A stretch of DNA of 64,000 nucleotides, taken from contig SJOL01008943.1 in assembly GCA_004794785.1 (NCBI GenBank), positions 175,089-239,088 of the forward strand, given 5' to 3'. The position numbers were made by a program, and so were the translations under genes. Position 1 is the stretch's first letter. The number at the start of each line of letters is the position of its first letter. Shown piece by piece: positions 55,705 through 64,000 of the stretch. The stretch is from Opisthorchis felineus. Taxonomy: Eukaryota > Platyhelminthes > Trematoda > Opisthorchiida > Opisthorchiidae. The notes beneath the pieces were generated by a model that saw nothing but the letters and a program-made list of their open reading frames with translations, ran no database searches and had not been told where the DNA came from.

Positions 55705-56995
55705 ACAAAAAGTTGAATTCGCCATATCTCGCGAGTTTTTAGATGTTCAGTGTTACACTTTATCTCGATAACTCGTGTTTCAGACTTGGTCCAAGTGCTT
55801 GGCAGATCACTGTACTGTCATCCATCAGATCGTTTACACCTGAAGTGAAGCACACATAGAACGGACCGGTGTTTTGTTCAGCCGATTTTCAAACACTTGC
55901 TAGCAAAGTTGTTACAGATCATCTCACCGACAGATAACAGTCACATAACTGGGGGTCATCAGTTGAGCGACACATTTATGAGACAGATGATACAGATCCT
56001 GAGACGAAACCAAAATCCAAAGTTGTTGACCTTTTGATTAGAACACAAACACGAACTCCATATGCGCAACAGTTATTGATTCATGCCATCTGTTCACTTC
56101 GGAAATGACCTACCCCAAAATTTTACCATGAGAACTCGTGACATTCGATGTTCAATCTTCATTACCGTAACTTTTACCTATAGGGGTAGAATATTTTACG
56201 GCTGCGACCGGAAACAGTAATTAGAAGTGGTAACACATCTCACAGTCTCTGTCTTCTTGCTGTTTCGATGAGGTTTACAGAGTAATTGGCTTCTGATTCC
56301 TCGGAGGGTTGAGGCACTAATACAGAAATTCTTTTCTTGGAGGATCACATTTTTCTACTCAAAGCTACTTTGTTCCTTACATAAAATAAAGATTCGGGAC
56401 GGTATCCATAATTAGAAAAAAACGAGTATGTAACCTTTTTCCGTGGCTAAAAAGTTATAAAAAAATGTAGGCAGATTTTGTCACCCGCAAATGGCGTAAT
56501 CGTATCTTGTAGCACTCTGGACTGCTTGTCGTCTCAGTTACTTACGCATCCACTTACTTAGATCATCATTATTGTTACAGATTTAACATGAAAGCTACGG
56601 CTTACCTGAGTTTGGACAGTTTGGTTTGCACTCTCTGAAAACCTTGTGGATAGGTCAGTTATTCTCTTCATTCGGCCCTTTTAACCAAGCTGTTTTCAAT
56701 GATTGCGGGTTAATTTACAAATAGTCTGCCTCACTAAGTGGCGGATCGGATGATGACCAAAAACTTACTTTTTCCACATCTCACTAGAAGCCAGGCTACA
56801 CCGTGTTTTGAAAGTGTGCTGGAGCGGCCCACTAAGCACACAGAAAGTCTATATGGTAACGAGGCAGACCACGTGTAACTTGTACGTAAATGTGAACAAT
56901 TGGGTCATACACTGATTCAATCTAACGATTCGGATCTTCAGAGATAAATACTGTTGGTAGTGTGTGAGGCGATTCGGGAAGTTTAATGGACATTT
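55705..56995. other. Gene-free stretch, nothing supported
   Basis: No repeat member or splice-supported frame. Confidence 0.3.
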
Positions 56996-56997
56996 TG

Positions 56998-57132
56998 TCC
57001 TTTAAGCGAAATCAATCTACGCTGAAAAGCCGTGAGACATGCATTACTGATGATGATGTCCAACAGGGATGAAACAGCGTTTTTTTAGCATAGATTGTCT
57101 TCACTTACAGGACAAAATCTCCATTAGAGACA
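56998..57132. repeat. SINE-A remnants, truncated inverted pair
   Basis: Left: ttttgtcctttaagcgaaat, caatctacgctgaaaagccg (tail complement). Right: ACTGATGA near 57040, aacagggatgaaacagc, gcatagattgtcttcactta. Only tails and core remain. The heads that would lie between are gone. Confidence 0.7.
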
Positions 57133-57134
57133 AA

Positions 57135-58450
57135 TATTATTCACAACTTTTGTTCGCTTTAAGTTCTTTTCTGAAGCCCAAAAGGTTGCGCAATTCCGAA
57201 AAGCGAAAACTATCAAGTGATTTGGAGACTGATGGGTCCATGTAGTCTCACGGTAAAGCGATGGATAGGTGAAAGCGTAGTATGAACGTAGCCCCTACAA
57301 ATAGACACTTGTGTCAGGGGCTATCACATTCACAAATCAGTGTTCATCAGCCTCAAACAAAAAGACTATTCGCACTGAAAATTGTTGTTAAAAGGGCAAA
57401 AAGGGAAAAAATGTCAAAGAATGCCCCCAACTTGCGTAACCTCTCAACAATACCCATTTCCTTGTTCGGGGAAGGTAGGTTACTGTGGACTACTTTGCCC
57501 ACTGTAGCAACACATCCATTCAAGTTTACGTGAAGTTCGCATTTTATTTCAAATGTTTATGAAGTGAGACCATTGGGATACTGAACACAACCCAGATGCA
57601 GGTGAGCAATCGCGTCAGTTTGGCCCAATTTAGATAGATAGAAAGATTTAGGCAGATGTTTTCTAATCAAGTCCGCTGCATATTACAGAATACCACTTTT
57701 CCACATTATTTTCGCCCTGAGTACGTTTGTGCCCAACAAAATAGCCTACTGCAGCGTTGCGCCCAAACGGCTACTTGGATGAATTCATCGCTTCATCCAC
57801 CAAGTGGTGCCTCTTAGGGAGGTACACATTATCTTCTGTAAACTTCTCCTACCACCGTACTTTGCTCCACTGGAATCGTGGACCGATTCTTCATATGTGT
57901 CAGAAACGTCATCTGTTACTTTTGATTTGCTCCGCAGCATGTCAGGAATTGTGTTGGTTATGTTAACAGCCATTTCACTAATTTTTCCATTTTGGGGACA
58001 CTGAGAGCCAATCAGATGTCTTAGAAGGTATGACTCACTGGATCAATAATGTGGCCCCGCCCAGATAAACAATACAATCGTAACACCTGATATTACCTAA
58101 CCATTTAAGAGTGCTCAACATACGCGGAAATAAATAAATAAAGTGGAATTAACCCACTTCGATTGGTCATATGAAGTGTGTTCAGTTACTCAATTGCTGC
58201 AAGCACTAAGGATCAAAAATGAATTAAGTTAGCAGACGCTGCTTGTGAAAAGGTTGATGTTGTCAGTACGATTAGGAGTGCTACATTGTGGGACTTGGTA
58301 ACTCTTCTTCTCCCCAATATCAAGAGGAGGGGAGTGACCTTTGTTGAAAGGTTTTGCCTGCTGGGAAAACTCGTCGCCATCATTTAAGTAGCATGTTGAT
58401 CTCCACTTTGAAAATATTTTCTTACGCCTGTCGGCAAACTCATTTCCGGC
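57135..58450. other. Gene-poor stretch
   Basis: A + frame at 57804-58004 ends in a hydrophobic segment (MSGIVLVMLTAISLIFPFW) that could be a membrane helix. Another + frame at 57282-57533 contains a donor-like gggaag|gtaggt. Neither has two good splice edges. Confidence 0.3.
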
Positions 58451-58452
58451 CG

Positions 58453-58785
58453 ATGAGCACCCTTTTCTCGGCTGTGTCGTTTGTCCTGACCTTATATCCA
58501 TTCATCGGATTACAGTGCTACAATATGAAGGAGACATCCTCCGTAGGAAATGATGTTCACTGTATTGAATGGCCTTGGAACAGGAGTGGAATTGTAGCTC
58601 AAAAATCTCTGGGGAATTTTTCTCCACATGGTGTTTCGCCCGTAAAATACTTGCAGCTAATTGCTTTCCAAAATTTTTCCAATTTCTCCGAAGATGTGGG
58701 TATATCACATAATTTCACAGGTCTGGCCACACACACTAACAAACGAAAAACATTTCACTATTTGATGGATTACAATGTAATTTGA
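58453..58785 (+). CDS. Possible secreted protein exon with signal peptide
   Basis: From ATG 58453: MSTLFSAVSFVLTLYPFIG (hydrophobic, signal-like), then LQCYNMKETSSVGNDVHCIE, WPWNRSGIVAQKSLGNFSPH and more, with NxS/T sites (NRS, NFS, NFT), stop at 58785. The LQCY start after a signal peptide recalls Ly6/CD59-type proteins, but the expected second Cys of LxCxxC is missing, so the family is not claimed. The ATG context and downstream splice edges are uncertain. Confidence 0.35.
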   Translation: MSTLFSAVSFVLTLYPFIGLQCYNMKETSSVGNDVHCIEWPWNRSGIVAQKSLGNFSPHGVSPVKYLQLIAFQNFSNFSEDVGISHNFTGLATHTNKRKTFHYLMDYNVI

Positions 58786-58789
58786 GGTC

Positions 58790-59342
58790 CATACGAACCT
58801 GACAGCATTGTAGTTGAGTTCCCATCTCAAAGTGTATCAACCAAGCAACTACAAGCTCACGAAGAGGCAGACTCGAGCCGCCCAACTATTCCTTTTTTAC
58901 GCTTAGTTTGTGAACTTCGGCGCTATCCACGTCTTTTATCAACAGCCAGATTAGATTGCACTGTGCTCATTTATGGTCTTGAAAGTAACAGTCGTGCGAG
59001 TTACAGTGTAGTGAAAGTAATTTTCTAAATGGATTCCAGTATGATAAGAAAATGTTTCGGAGGATTCAAAGACAACAACTTAATAAAATCATCGGTTGGT
59101 TGTTGGTTCCGATTCCTATAATCGATTGCTTTTAACACCCTACATTGCCCTCGCTCAGTAGGCATTTTCAGCGTGAGAAAAGAAACAGGTTTCACAGCGT
59201 TTTAAGTGGGTTATTTGGCATTTCATCTCTCTGGGTGATCTGTTCAAACTAAGTCTTCCGAACAGCCCCGATTCATATAATAAAACGCCGCTTCTCGTCA
59301 TCGCCCAGTCTATTTATTGATTACACAACTTGTCATCGTCCA
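58790..59342. other. Gene-free stretch, likely intron
   Basis: Nothing recognised. Ends with the acceptor of the 59344 exon. Confidence 0.3.
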
Positions 59343-59343
59343 G

Positions 59344-59512
59344 GCCATCACAAGTGAATCCATCACCTGGTCGAACTATCGTCACTGTTTACGCTGGGTT
59401 ACTTCATGGCCGTCTTGCTGTCTTAAACCTATTCGGCAAAAAAGTTCATGAGGAGTTAATCATTGGTGTACACAACCATTTGGTTTGCTTGTTCCTAAAG
59501 TTGAACGAGAAG
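59344..59512 (+). CDS. Internal exon candidate, unrecognised protein
   Basis: Acceptor (acacaacttgtcatcgtccag), frame PSQVNPSPGRTIVTVYAGLL, HGRLAVLNLFGKKVHEELII, GVHNHLVCLFLKLNEK, donor gagaag|gtatct (GT at 59513), leaving in phase 0. A strongly alternating hydrophobic pattern suggests beta strands of a folded domain. Unidentified. Confidence 0.42.
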
Positions 59513-59514
59513 GT

Positions 59515-60253
59515 ATCTAGTTGATCAACCACTTCCCCGAAAGCCTTCTGTGAACTTATTGCGGCGGATAAATTTTGCTTTGAATGTTCCGCGTTTATGC
59601 TGTTGGAGACCCACAGGTCCATTTTGGGCTCAGTTACTTTTCGGACAAAATGTTCCTTTCTTAAACGTCTATGAGATAAGAGGTTTCTCATCAAATCTTT
59701 GGAAATATACTACTTTTAGATGCTTTGTGTAGATCGATAGTGTATACAAATCTTGACCAGAGAGAGTGATTTGTTCGGAAACAAGTTGAATACTACTCAT
59801 CCTCCCAAGTTTCAGCTCAAAGCAAACGGAGCGAACACAATTTTTGAGATCATACCAACCAGTCATTTTAAACCTATTTTCCGATATGAAAAGATCTGAG
59901 AGCCACTCTGAGACTGCCTTGGTTTTATTGATATGTTACGTTGTTTTAGACTTGTATAGATGATTTAATTTGCTCTCTTATATCTGTAATAGTATTCTGC
60001 AAGTTCTCGGCGGAGAATTGCACGCAGTACGTTCAGCCCGTAAGTTTGTTCCCGTTGCTGCCTTGTTAAAAGATGAACAAGCCCTCTTGAAATTCTGACT
60101 TTTCTTCGAATGAGACTAGTTATTTAACATTTAAAGAAACACGCGAATGCTGTATTTCTTCACGTGGTACGCCGGTTACAGCCAGAGTGTCGCCAAAATT
60201 ACCAAGTGTGAACAAAGTTGAGTATCAGCATTTAAACTGTAAACCATTTTATA
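59515..60253. other. Gene-free stretch, nothing supported
   Basis: Short overlapping frames on both strands only. Confidence 0.3.
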
Positions 60254-60254
60254 G

Positions 60255-60480
60255 GCGTAATGCACTACTCATAAGGTTGCTGAAAATTCTTCGACAGCCC
60301 ACGACCGGTTTCGCCCTTCTTGGGGCTCATCAGGTAGGCGCACATCCCGAGTTTCAGTCAACCTCATGTCCCACTTGAACCCAAATTGCATGAAATTCGA
60401 CTTACACACTCATCTGCATACCAATTTGGTTTTGACGGGAGACTCACCTGGCACCCAGCCGAATCTCTCGTTACGAACAT
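60255..60480 (-). repeat. Family B copy, left arm of a hairpin
   Basis: On +: cgtaatgcactactcataag, the ribozyme complement, gagtttcagtcaacctcatg, ttgaacccaaattgcatgaa, actcatctgcataccaattt, cgggagactcacctggcacc, cgaatctctcgtt. This is one of the best preserved copies. Confidence 0.8.
60293..60345 (-). ncRNA. Hammerhead ribozyme, family B, core and inner stems intact
   Basis: Minus strand: inner stem GCCTAC (complement of 60334-60339), CTGATGA, GCCC/GGGC with CAAGAA, GAAA (60309-60312), ACCGGT palindrome, cleavage triplet GTC (60303-60305), GTGGGC (60297-60302), T, GTC. The internal loop TGC is retained. Only the outer stem strand is changed (ATG in place of GAC). Confidence 0.82.
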
Positions 60481-60554
60481 CACAAACGAGACATGCAGCA
60501 GGGGTCCAGGTGAGTCTCCCGCCAAAACCAAATTGGTACGCAAATGAATGTATA
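60402..60554. repeat. Large inverted repeat (hairpin) of family B body
   Basis: Arms 60421-60451 and 60506-60536 (31 nt, one mismatch) pair. Lower-identity pairing extends outward to about 60402 and 60554. The loop (60452-60505) again contains a short inverted element (tctcgtt / aacgaga). It results from two family B bodies in opposite orientation. Confidence 0.85.
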
Positions 60555-60559
60555 AATAA

Positions 60560-61012
60560 AAACTATGTTGCTTAAAAAACAAAAAAAACCTTAATACTTT
60601 AAAACCATTCGGTTCTTGAACTACTAATGTTGCAACCAAAACTACTTTGGTAGATGGTAAATTTTTCGGTCGTGTTGAGGCAGTAGATATTTGAAAACAT
60701 ATTCAGCTGACCCTCTGTGGTATTCAGGCATGTTTCATGGTTGAACAACTATCCGAAACTTCCATTTTTGAGGTGTTGTTTATCCTTACTAATGTGAAAC
60801 GACTGCAGCATCTCCAAATAGAGTTCATCGATTTGTTTAAATGTTGACATTCGCATCTGCGCACTGCACAGGTGCGTGAGATTCGGGCAGGCACAGAACT
60901 CACTCAGCGAAAGTTTGATAGTCGTTTCCTAGTGGAAGTTGTGTAAAAAGCTATCCTAGACATTTTTGTGTGTAGCCACTGAAACTTGCTATGAGTGTTT
61001 ATTTTGACACAG
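60560..61012. other. Gene-free stretch, nothing supported
   Basis: No repeat member or supported exon. Confidence 0.3.
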
Positions 61013-61014
61013 CA

Positions 61015-61265
61015 AAGGCAAAGAACTGAAATTCACTAAACACAGTCATTTGCTCACCAATTTGGTTTTTACGGGAGACTCAACTAAATCTCAGCTGAGT
61101 CTCTTGTTCAGTTGTTCTTCAACTTAATGTGGTGCACAAGAGCCACCTCATGTTTCAGTTGACGCGATATTCGGTAGGTCGCACTATGCACTCTTAGAGA
61201 AAGCTACATAAAAAGTTGCTGAAGACTCATCGCAGCCGACGGCCAGTTTCGCCGTTCTTGAGGCG
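61015..61265 (-). repeat. Family B copy, left arm of an inverted pair
   Basis: On +: body (caccaatttggtttttacgg, ttgttcttcaacttaatgtg, agccacctcatgtttcagtt), then agttgctgaagactcatcgc, the ribozyme complement lacking CTGATGA (ggccagtttcgccgttcttg then gcggcgcagtac). The order on the minus strand is ribozyme, tail, body. Confidence 0.75.
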
Positions 61266-61267
61266 GC

Positions 61268-61510
61268 GCAGTACATTCTGTTGAAAAATATCTGAACTGA
61301 GAGACTCAACTGGAAATCAACTGAGTCTCCCGTAAAAATCAAACAGCAGTGCAGATGAGTGTGGTTCTCCAATTTTGTACAATTTGGGTTCAAGTAGAAC
61401 ATGCGGTTGATGAAATCTCGGGGACATCGTCTACCTGATGAGCCCAAATACGCAGAGCGAAACCCGTCACGGGCTGTCGGAGAGTTTGCAGCAGCTTTGT
61501 ATATAGTTTT
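61268..61510 (+). repeat. Family B copy, right arm of an inverted pair
   Basis: Body (gagagactcaactggaaatc, gagtctcccgtaaaaatcaa, tgggttcaagtagaacatgc), then gtctacCTGATGA (61435-61441), GCCC, aaatacgcag, AGC, GAAAC, ccgtcacgggctgtcggag. Core bases are present but stem II is broken. Confidence 0.75.
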
Positions 61511-61511
61511 A

Positions 61512-62276
61512 TTCAAGAAGAAATGATTACCTTTCTGCATAGGGAGTGCTTCTACGGATTTGTAGTGAAATGAACATGAACTTTTGACGAACATTTCCAC
61601 AGAAAAGTGGCGTGATGAGATGACCAAGACCACTGAATGCAGCCATTCCGCAATGTAGGGTACACCAAATAGACTGGAAAAGGAACATAGGCTTAGCTAC
61701 ATATACTTCTACTACGCTACGCAACGCAAGTGAAGATTGCGCTTCTTGGTTCAACAACTGCTGAATATTTGGGTCAATTTGATTCCCTGTCACTGAAAGA
61801 GTTCCTCAATGCTGTTGCTCCCAAATGTTTTTAATAATAAACTTTATTGCTGCTGCACATATTTCTCATACTGGTGATGATGTTGCGATCAGTTCTGCAC
61901 CGAATGATATTCTTTGAAGTTGGTATACTGTGAAAGTGAGGTGACGACTTCGTGTTACCTAGGTATGCAATGTTCGTCAACACACAAGTCTGTTGTATGC
62001 AGAAGGTGTTTGCATGACGTGGTCCTACCGGATGCATACCAGTAAATAGAGATAGTTGAAAGGTTTCAGGTCAGAGTGCGATGTATTGAGGCGTCTAAGA
62101 TGTCATATTCAAGGATGGTTTTCACAAAGACCCGAAGATTCCGAGTGTGACAGGTAAAAGATTCCTTGATTTGGTTTTGCAGAAGTGGAGCACTTCAGAG
62201 TAACGTGGTTTAGAATGAAGTGTCGCAAAGATATAGTCCCTCTTTGGAAGTATTCTCAAAGAGAAATCGAAGTATA
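61512..62276. other. Gene-free stretch, nothing supported
   Basis: Minus-strand frames here overlap the family B copy or lack support. Confidence 0.3.
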
Positions 62277-62277
62277 G

Positions 62278-62480
62278 ACGTAATACACTACTCATAAGAT
62301 TGCTGAAGACTCTTCCACAGCCCGCGACCGGTTTCGTCCTTCCACTTCACGCTCATCAGGTAGGCGCAGTCCCCGAGTTTCCATCAACCTTGCGTTCTAC
62401 TTGAACCCATTATAAACGAGAGATTCAGCTGGGTCTCCTGTAAAAATCAAATTCTTGTGCAAGTGAAAACATTTTTAGCA
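62278..62480 (-). repeat. Family B copy with core-intact, stem II-disturbed ribozyme
   Basis: On +: cgtaatacactactcataag, cagcccgcgaccggtttcgt, ctcatcaggtaggcgcagtc, ttgcgttctacttgaaccca; then a deletion directly to tataaacgagagattcagct. On the minus strand CTGATGA, GAAA, ACCGGT and GTC are present, but the stem II/loop II segment is replaced by a longer unrelated sequence. Confidence 0.75.
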
Positions 62481-64000
62481 AACAAAGTACTCCAATTAAC
62501 ACCACTTAGCATGCTGAAAAGTTATGCATGGTGCTTTGAGCTTTGAGAAAAGTTATGTTGTGAAGCAATCAGTCGCTGTTTAGCTGAATCAATACTACTG
62601 ATTTCAAAGCTCAGACTGCAAGCAGTTCGGTTTAACTTCCACAAACATATTGCAGACATCTCAGAAGGAACGGTCATGGAATGTTTCTGACCTCAGTCAC
62701 ACGGTTCAGAAAATTCCTCTGCTGGAATGTAGCCTGCAGTAAAAGATGACTGCTTAGTCATCATCGTGGTTTGCGGTCAGTACATAGTTACATCTCTATT
62801 AGCATTTGACAGGCACAGACAGATGAAAACCCTCTCAGGTTGAGAAGCCACCAAGTTCAATCAGGCGTTCCTTCGTTCACGCAAAAATACATGGAGTTGA
62901 ATTGCTGTCACCATAGTATCGCACGTTATAAGGTCGACTTTGTGCTAGCCTTGCCAAATAGACCATCCGTCATCGTTAGTCGTTGTCGGGGCATCAGCAG
63001 TTGTTTACTTAGTTGTTTCTGTCACTCAGACAAGGTTCAGTTTATTGAGTTCTCTCATGCACGTTCCCACTGAGTGTCATGAGCAGAAACAATACACTTG
63101 GCAGAAACTGTAGCACCCAGACTCCAACTTGGTTTCTGTTCCACCTGAGTCACCTCTTTTTTGTTGGTTTGTCATCGCTCGTAAACACCAATCACAAAGC
63201 TCCCATATGCCTCCATTTTGCTCAGATAAGCGGGATGTCAATGTCACGTGCACATCACGTGAAGCCGGCCGTATTTGGAATTTTATCTTGTGCGGGGTAT
63301 GCGTGGGAAATTAGACTCTTTTACGGCTACCGTGCCACTTATCTGACCGCGTTCGTGATAGAGAAACGTACGCACGTTATTAGTCTGCAGTGGTAGTGAG
63401 TGGACAGGTCCAAAAGCCCTTCTCTAATAACAGAACCGAAGAATTCACACAGGATCAACATAATTTCCTCTGAATGGAACGAATGCGTAGTCGAACGTTT
63501 ACCAGAAATGTGCTACTCTCTTCAGGTCAGTTTTCACTCTTTGGATGCACGGTAATAAGATTGGTAACTTCTCGAGCTGCATTAAACATGTGACTTGACT
63601 GTGGAAACCTCAAGATGGCAACACGGGACCATTCCTGAGAGTGACCACGAGTGCGACTTGTTACGGTCGCATGGTGAAGATGAGAGCAAGCCATCAGTCA
63701 GAACGTGCTCTTCAAGAGCGAATATATATATTCGACAACAGGTCAAAATCAAAAAAGCAGTAAGTATGAAAATAATAGCTTTAGAGTGTCAAATGAATAT
63801 GAACGCCGCAAAGAACAGGATGGAAATAGTGAGGCGGAGGTGGTCTGAGAAAAATGCTATTTGAACCAATAATTCGTCCAGCCAACTGAGCAAAATTTCC
63901 GCTATCAATCCTCGAGCACCTGTTGTTTCAGTTAGTCAGCTGCGCGTATGCTTCCCAAATCAGCTGACTCAATTCCTCACCGTTTTTACGTTCACTTCCA
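62481..64000. other. Gene-poor stretch to the window end
   Basis: Two CACGTG/CACGTG-like motifs lie close together near 63245-63260. Open + frames at 62840-63073, 63079-63396 and 63595-63864 have no convincing splice signals. No repeat member is seen. Confidence 0.3.

Noticed and set aside
1..64000. CRISPR array, operons or other prokaryotic features
   Set aside because: No regularly spaced repeats, no Shine-Dalgarno-led frames and no long ORFs. Repeats are SINE-like and splice signals are present, so the sequence is eukaryotic.
1..64000. Spliced-leader RNA gene, rRNA or intact tRNA gene
   Set aside because: I looked for the flatworm leader start (AACC..ACGG) followed by a donor, for rRNA-like sequence and for full cloverleaf tRNAs. 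Only tRNA-like SINE heads with diverged stems were found.

Overview
This window looks like non-coding and gene-interior DNA from a large, repeat-rich, AT-leaning animal genome, most likely a digenean fluke (trematode) or another flatworm. No protein-coding frame is long and uninterrupted. Candidate coding pieces are short, phase-consistent and flanked by GT/AG splice signals. The interspersed repeats are of flatworm type: a tRNA-headed SINE carrying a hammerhead ribozyme, as in the Smα elements of Schistosoma, a second hammerhead-bearing repeat, and an R2-like non-LTR retrotransposon remnant. The organism assignment is inference; no species-specific gene is recognised. A 794-base run of N (50663-51456) marks a scaffold gap.

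Layout. 0-5 kb: two SINE-A copies on +, one on -, and two candidate exons (829-975 +, 1691-1841 -). 5.2-6.1 kb (-): the C-terminal restriction-like endonuclease part of an R2-clade retrotransposon. 9.9-20.8 kb: repeat-dense, with head-to-head SINE pairs at 10.4 and 12.5 kb, a CACGTG tandem cluster at 11.3-11.5 kb and ribozyme repeats (family B) at 10.0, 16.1, 16.9, 19.7 and 20.5 kb. 21-34 kb: short candidate exons (21126, 22278, 24223, 27312, 28483, 29060, 32993 and 33346), a near-consensus hammerhead at 24.8 kb and microsatellites. 34.1-34.5 kb: an inverted repeat resembling a Penelope-type terminal repeat. 38.1-39.2 kb (-): the best host gene, a 900-nt exon plus a 59-nt exon with compatible phase. 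42-44 kb: a terminal exon (-) and an exon resembling MCM8 (+). 44-47 kb: decayed family B copies. 51.9-52.1 kb: a perfect 87-bp tandem duplication. 53.3-53.6 kb: a terminal exon followed by AATAAA. 54-62.5 kb: more SINE and family B copies, including a large hairpin at 60.4 kb.

Main result. Both abundant repeat families encode type I hammerhead ribozymes on one strand. They share one architecture. There is a 6-bp inner stem I, then a UGC/U internal loop, then an outer stem I. The core is CUGAUGA, followed by a short stem II with a CAAGAA or CAACAA loop and then GAAA. Stem III is a self-complementary palindrome (ACCGGU in family B, ACAGCUGU in SINE A), which favours dimeric (double) hammerheads. 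The inner stem I sequences differ between the families while pairing is kept, which supports real RNA structure. Many copies sit head-to-head or as roughly 285-bp tandem units, as expected for elements retrotransposed from self-cleaving multimeric or circular RNA.

Limits. Exon calls rest on reading frame, splice-site context and phase, read by eye. Most proteins could not be identified. Coordinates of repeat edges are approximate, and no searches were run.
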